64,000 nt of DNA. Source: Asterella californica. Taxonomy: Eukaryota; Streptophyta; Marchantiopsida; Marchantiales; Aytoniaceae. The translations under genes were made by a program, and so were the position numbers. The stretch spans positions 23,410,001 to 23,474,000 of the forward strand of contig JAYKYS010000005.1 of the NCBI GenBank assembly GCA_036924285.1, read 5' to 3'. This document shows, one piece after another, positions 61,540-64,000 of the stretch (position 1 is its first letter; every line of letters starts with the position of its first letter). The notes below the pieces were generated by a model. It was not told the DNA's origin. It saw only the letters and a list, made by a program, of their open reading frames with translations, and ran no database searches.

Positions 61540-62732
61540 GCAGGTTATTTAACCTAAAAGTTAAGGCCCTAGCTAAGCTGCCCCCCTTACTGTCCTTTTA
61601 AGCACAGTCACTTATCAGAAGCAAATCCTTAGCTAAGCTGCCCCCCTATTGTCCTTATGTATACAGAACTCTTCTTGCAAAGCTGACACCTTTTTAATAA
61701 AAAGTTCACAGCTGTCTTTACAAAGCAGACTCCTTCACTGATAAAGGTTTCACAACTTCCTCCGCCATTGCTAAGCCGACTTGACGACTAATTAACGGAT
61801 TGACAAAAGTTTCCCGTGCTCTTGATGCCACCTTGAATATACCACAAGCTATCTGCCGAAGCCCATACACTTATGAGGCTGTCCCACAGGGCGTATAACC
61901 CCCTCATATGCGCACCAGGTATCTCTTATGATATATTCACTGTGGCATGCGAAGGCTTAGGTAAGGAAGTCCACGATTAAGGGAGATATCGGTCTTCCGC
62001 ACCTAGATATGTAGGATGTGGCTATGAGGCTGCCTCACAAGGCTTACAACCCCTTCATATGCGCACCAGGTATCTCCTATGGTATATTCAGTGTGACATG
62101 CGGAGGCTTAGGTCAGGAAGCCCACGATTAAGAGAGATACCGGTCTTTCGCCCCTAGATATGTAGGATGTGGCTACATATCCAACATAGACTCTCATCCA
62201 GGGGACCAACATGCCGGAATAGGAACCGAGGCCAGGAGGGATTGATCTTGAGACCACTTCTCTCCTAGGCAAGTGCCCTATCACTGGGATGGCCTTTGGT
62301 TCTGTTCTAAAAGCAAAAGAATTCTGTACATATGCTTTTTACAGAGAAATTTTTCTGCAAAGTCTTTACTAACCTTTCCTACACTAACTTCTCTACACAA
62401 CTCCGTTTCTAATGAATGAGGAGTCAAAACTATAGTACTCATGAACACTTACACACACACCTTATCAGATCCAAGGTTCGAAGCACGAGCCAGAATCGAC
62501 GGATTTCTCTCTTTCGCATATTTCTCAAGCTAAAACTCGTACTAACTACTACTTAAAACACTTTCTGTCAGAACTAGAAGTACGAAGTTGCCGCCTCGAC
62601 GAGCTCTGCATTCTGGAAACTTTTGTCCCTTTCAGGGTGATATCTCAATCCAAGCTAGGGGGCAGCTTGTCGAGCATAGCCCCAACTTAACTCTTGCCTA
62701 GCTTGATAAGCTAGGGTGCAGCTTCTTAAGCA
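61540..62732 (-). repeat. 5' LTR region of the methyltransferase-gypsy element
   Basis: Reads from TGCTTAAGAAGC at 62732 down the minus strand and matches 113-1170 of the window in inverted orientation. Beyond about 61540 the two copies diverge. It contains a duplicated 151-bp module. Confidence 0.7.
61872..62173. repeat. 151-bp tandem duplication inside the LTR
   Basis: Units 61872-62022 and 62023-62173 both begin with TATGAGGCTG and end with GTAGGATGTGGC. Between are GCGCACCAGGTATCTC, GGCTTAGGT and CACGATTAAG. The left LTR copy has this module only once (about 668-815). Confidence 0.9.
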
Positions 62733-64000
62733 AACGCCAGTTGAGTGCCTTCTGAAGCTCTGTTTCATCATCTTGAATGCCACGCACTACGACAACGTGA
62801 AGACCGCATACATAGGAATGCATAACAATCGGAGGGCTGTACGGCTTGATCTCGTCATTGACAGTTTTCACCTGTTGGGACGACGAAAATCTATTCTACA
62901 TGGCTAGCTATGTTTATCAACTATAACATTTCACTATGGATGGTCACCAAGAAAGATCACATGTTATTGTCTTTGATCATATATGTACCATGCAAGTCAA
63001 GAATGTCAAGTCAAGATAGAATCCATGATTGAGAAGTTAGGATCTTATGGAAAGGGATTGCTGCATATGATGTTAGAGCATCATATCATGGATAGGAGAT
63101 TCAGACTATAGAAAATGGGGAATACTTGAGTCTAATATATATATACAGTATTTATTTCAGAGTTATCTATTATTTATTTTAAATATTAGTATATTTAGAT
63201 ATATATGTTGTATATATATCTAATAACATCAGATACAGAAAAGAATAATAATGTATATTTTCTATCCTTTTACCAAATGAAACATGTTACTGATACTTCG
63301 AAGTTTGAACTCGTTTGGTATATTTATTATGTCTATGATTGGAATCATTGGGATTTTAGATATAAATTAAGTGATAGTTTTTCTTTTAAATATAAGATTT
63401 TCTCATAAATTAATGACCATTAAGAAAAGAATATTTTATAGTATTATATTATATTCAGTCATAATAATTAACTAATATTATACAAATTAGTTATTTGAAA
63501 TTTTATTAGATTGTTAGACCTTGTATTGAATACATTATTTGCTACTAGAAGATTGGAAACAAAGGGTCTGTCAGCTTTCACGTTACAAAAATGCTACAAT
63601 CAATCTCTAATCGTCTATTTTGATATCATGTGGATATGCCCTGTAGGCTTTTTGTTCAAATCAATAAATAGAGTTTGATACATTTTCACGAGGAATATAC
63701 ATTATACAATATCTTTATAGAGTTCATATCTTACATGTAGCCTTAAAAGAACATACTTTAGAATATGAGAACTAACAACCCACAATCGGATTCTCAACTT
63801 ATCATCTTTAGTAAAATATGTTTTCATGTATTATTCATATTATTATGTATTAGCATATCTTATCGTTGATATTTCTAAAAAACGAAACGGCGATAGGAAG
63901 AGATGGTTTTTTCATTTTACACTTCTGAATAAAGGACAGGACATGAAAAAGGAATAGGACTTCTTTCACCTCTCAACAAATTAAAGTTCATAATAAGTAA
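62733..64000. other. AT-rich flank right of the gypsy element
   Basis: No gene was recognised. The sequence becomes strongly AT-rich from 63110 onward. Short open frames (62716-62907, 63205-63408) lack domains. Confidence 0.45.

Larger units (their letters stand above)
55005..62732 (-). mobile_element. Ty3/gypsy retrotransposon with a DNA methyltransferase, truncated in RT
   Basis: Minus-strand order: LTR region (62732 to about 61540 or beyond), leader, gag (59610 to about 57470), protease (57440-57114), C5-cytosine methyltransferase (56735-55740), then the start of reverse transcriptase (55470-55010), after which the element stops. RNase H, integrase and the 3' LTR are absent. The protease C-terminus and methyltransferase N-terminus share one frame; the methyltransferase C-terminus and RT share another. 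This indicates a single polyprotein. Several stops and frameshifts show that the copy is dead. The protease phrases LLDSGAQPLMLGK and YDVLVGGAVLYPMGF, and the RT phrase DYHPINRQTKPDKYAMP, are Ty3/gypsy-like. Confidence 0.85.

Overview
This window looks like nuclear DNA of a land plant, probably of bryophyte grade. A liverwort or moss would fit the gene spacing, the short introns and the retroelement style, but the species is not proven. The evidence is a plastid-type FMN hydrolase/HAD gene with plant-style GT-AG introns, a plant-type tail-anchored coiled-coil gene, and long stretches of decayed Ty3/gypsy, hAT, CACTA-like and other transposons. I see no rRNA, no convincing tRNA, no CRISPR array and no bacterial-style operon.

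Layout. 113-1464 is an LTR-like repeat, and 2125-3590 holds dispersed and tandem repeats. 6004-8788 is a seven-exon host gene for a chloroplast HAD-family FMN hydrolase. 9844-9956 is a hairpin MITE and 12361-13812 a CACTA-like non-autonomous element. 13995-18170 carries a diverged direct repeat pair. 20834-22996 is a three-exon host gene for a coiled-coil, tail-anchored membrane protein. 27354-30962 is a decayed hAT transposase with repeats upstream. 33233-34158 is a possible small inverted-repeat element, and 34222-34818 (minus) is a single-exon putative membrane protein. 37440-37762 is a tRNA-like SINE candidate. 38038-43612 is a complete-looking DNA transposon bounded by TTAA sites. 48722-53840 is a second copy of the left-hand repeat, split by a roughly 3.9-kb GAAGAC-rich insertion that contains a broken host-gene fragment. 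55005-62732 (minus) is a truncated Ty3/gypsy retrotransposon.

Two mobile elements are the main interest. (1) The minus-strand Ty3/gypsy element carries a C5-cytosine DNA methyltransferase between its protease and reverse transcriptase. The methyltransferase shares reading frames with its neighbours on both sides, so it was part of the polyprotein and not a nearby gene. Motifs I, IV (PCQ), VI (ENV), VIII and X are all visible, although this copy is broken by stops, frameshifts and a 27-bp inverted duplication. (2) The element at 38038-43612 has 12-bp terminal inverted repeats flanked by TTAA on both sides. On the minus strand it encodes an apparently intact four-exon, 651-residue transposase-like protein with a zinc-ribbon-like segment, candidate D/D/E residues and an embedded SAP DNA-binding motif.

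The three host genes show no functional link to one another; most of the rest is transposon debris. Exon structures were worked out by hand from reading frame, splice-site consensus and remembered family patterns. No database search was run.
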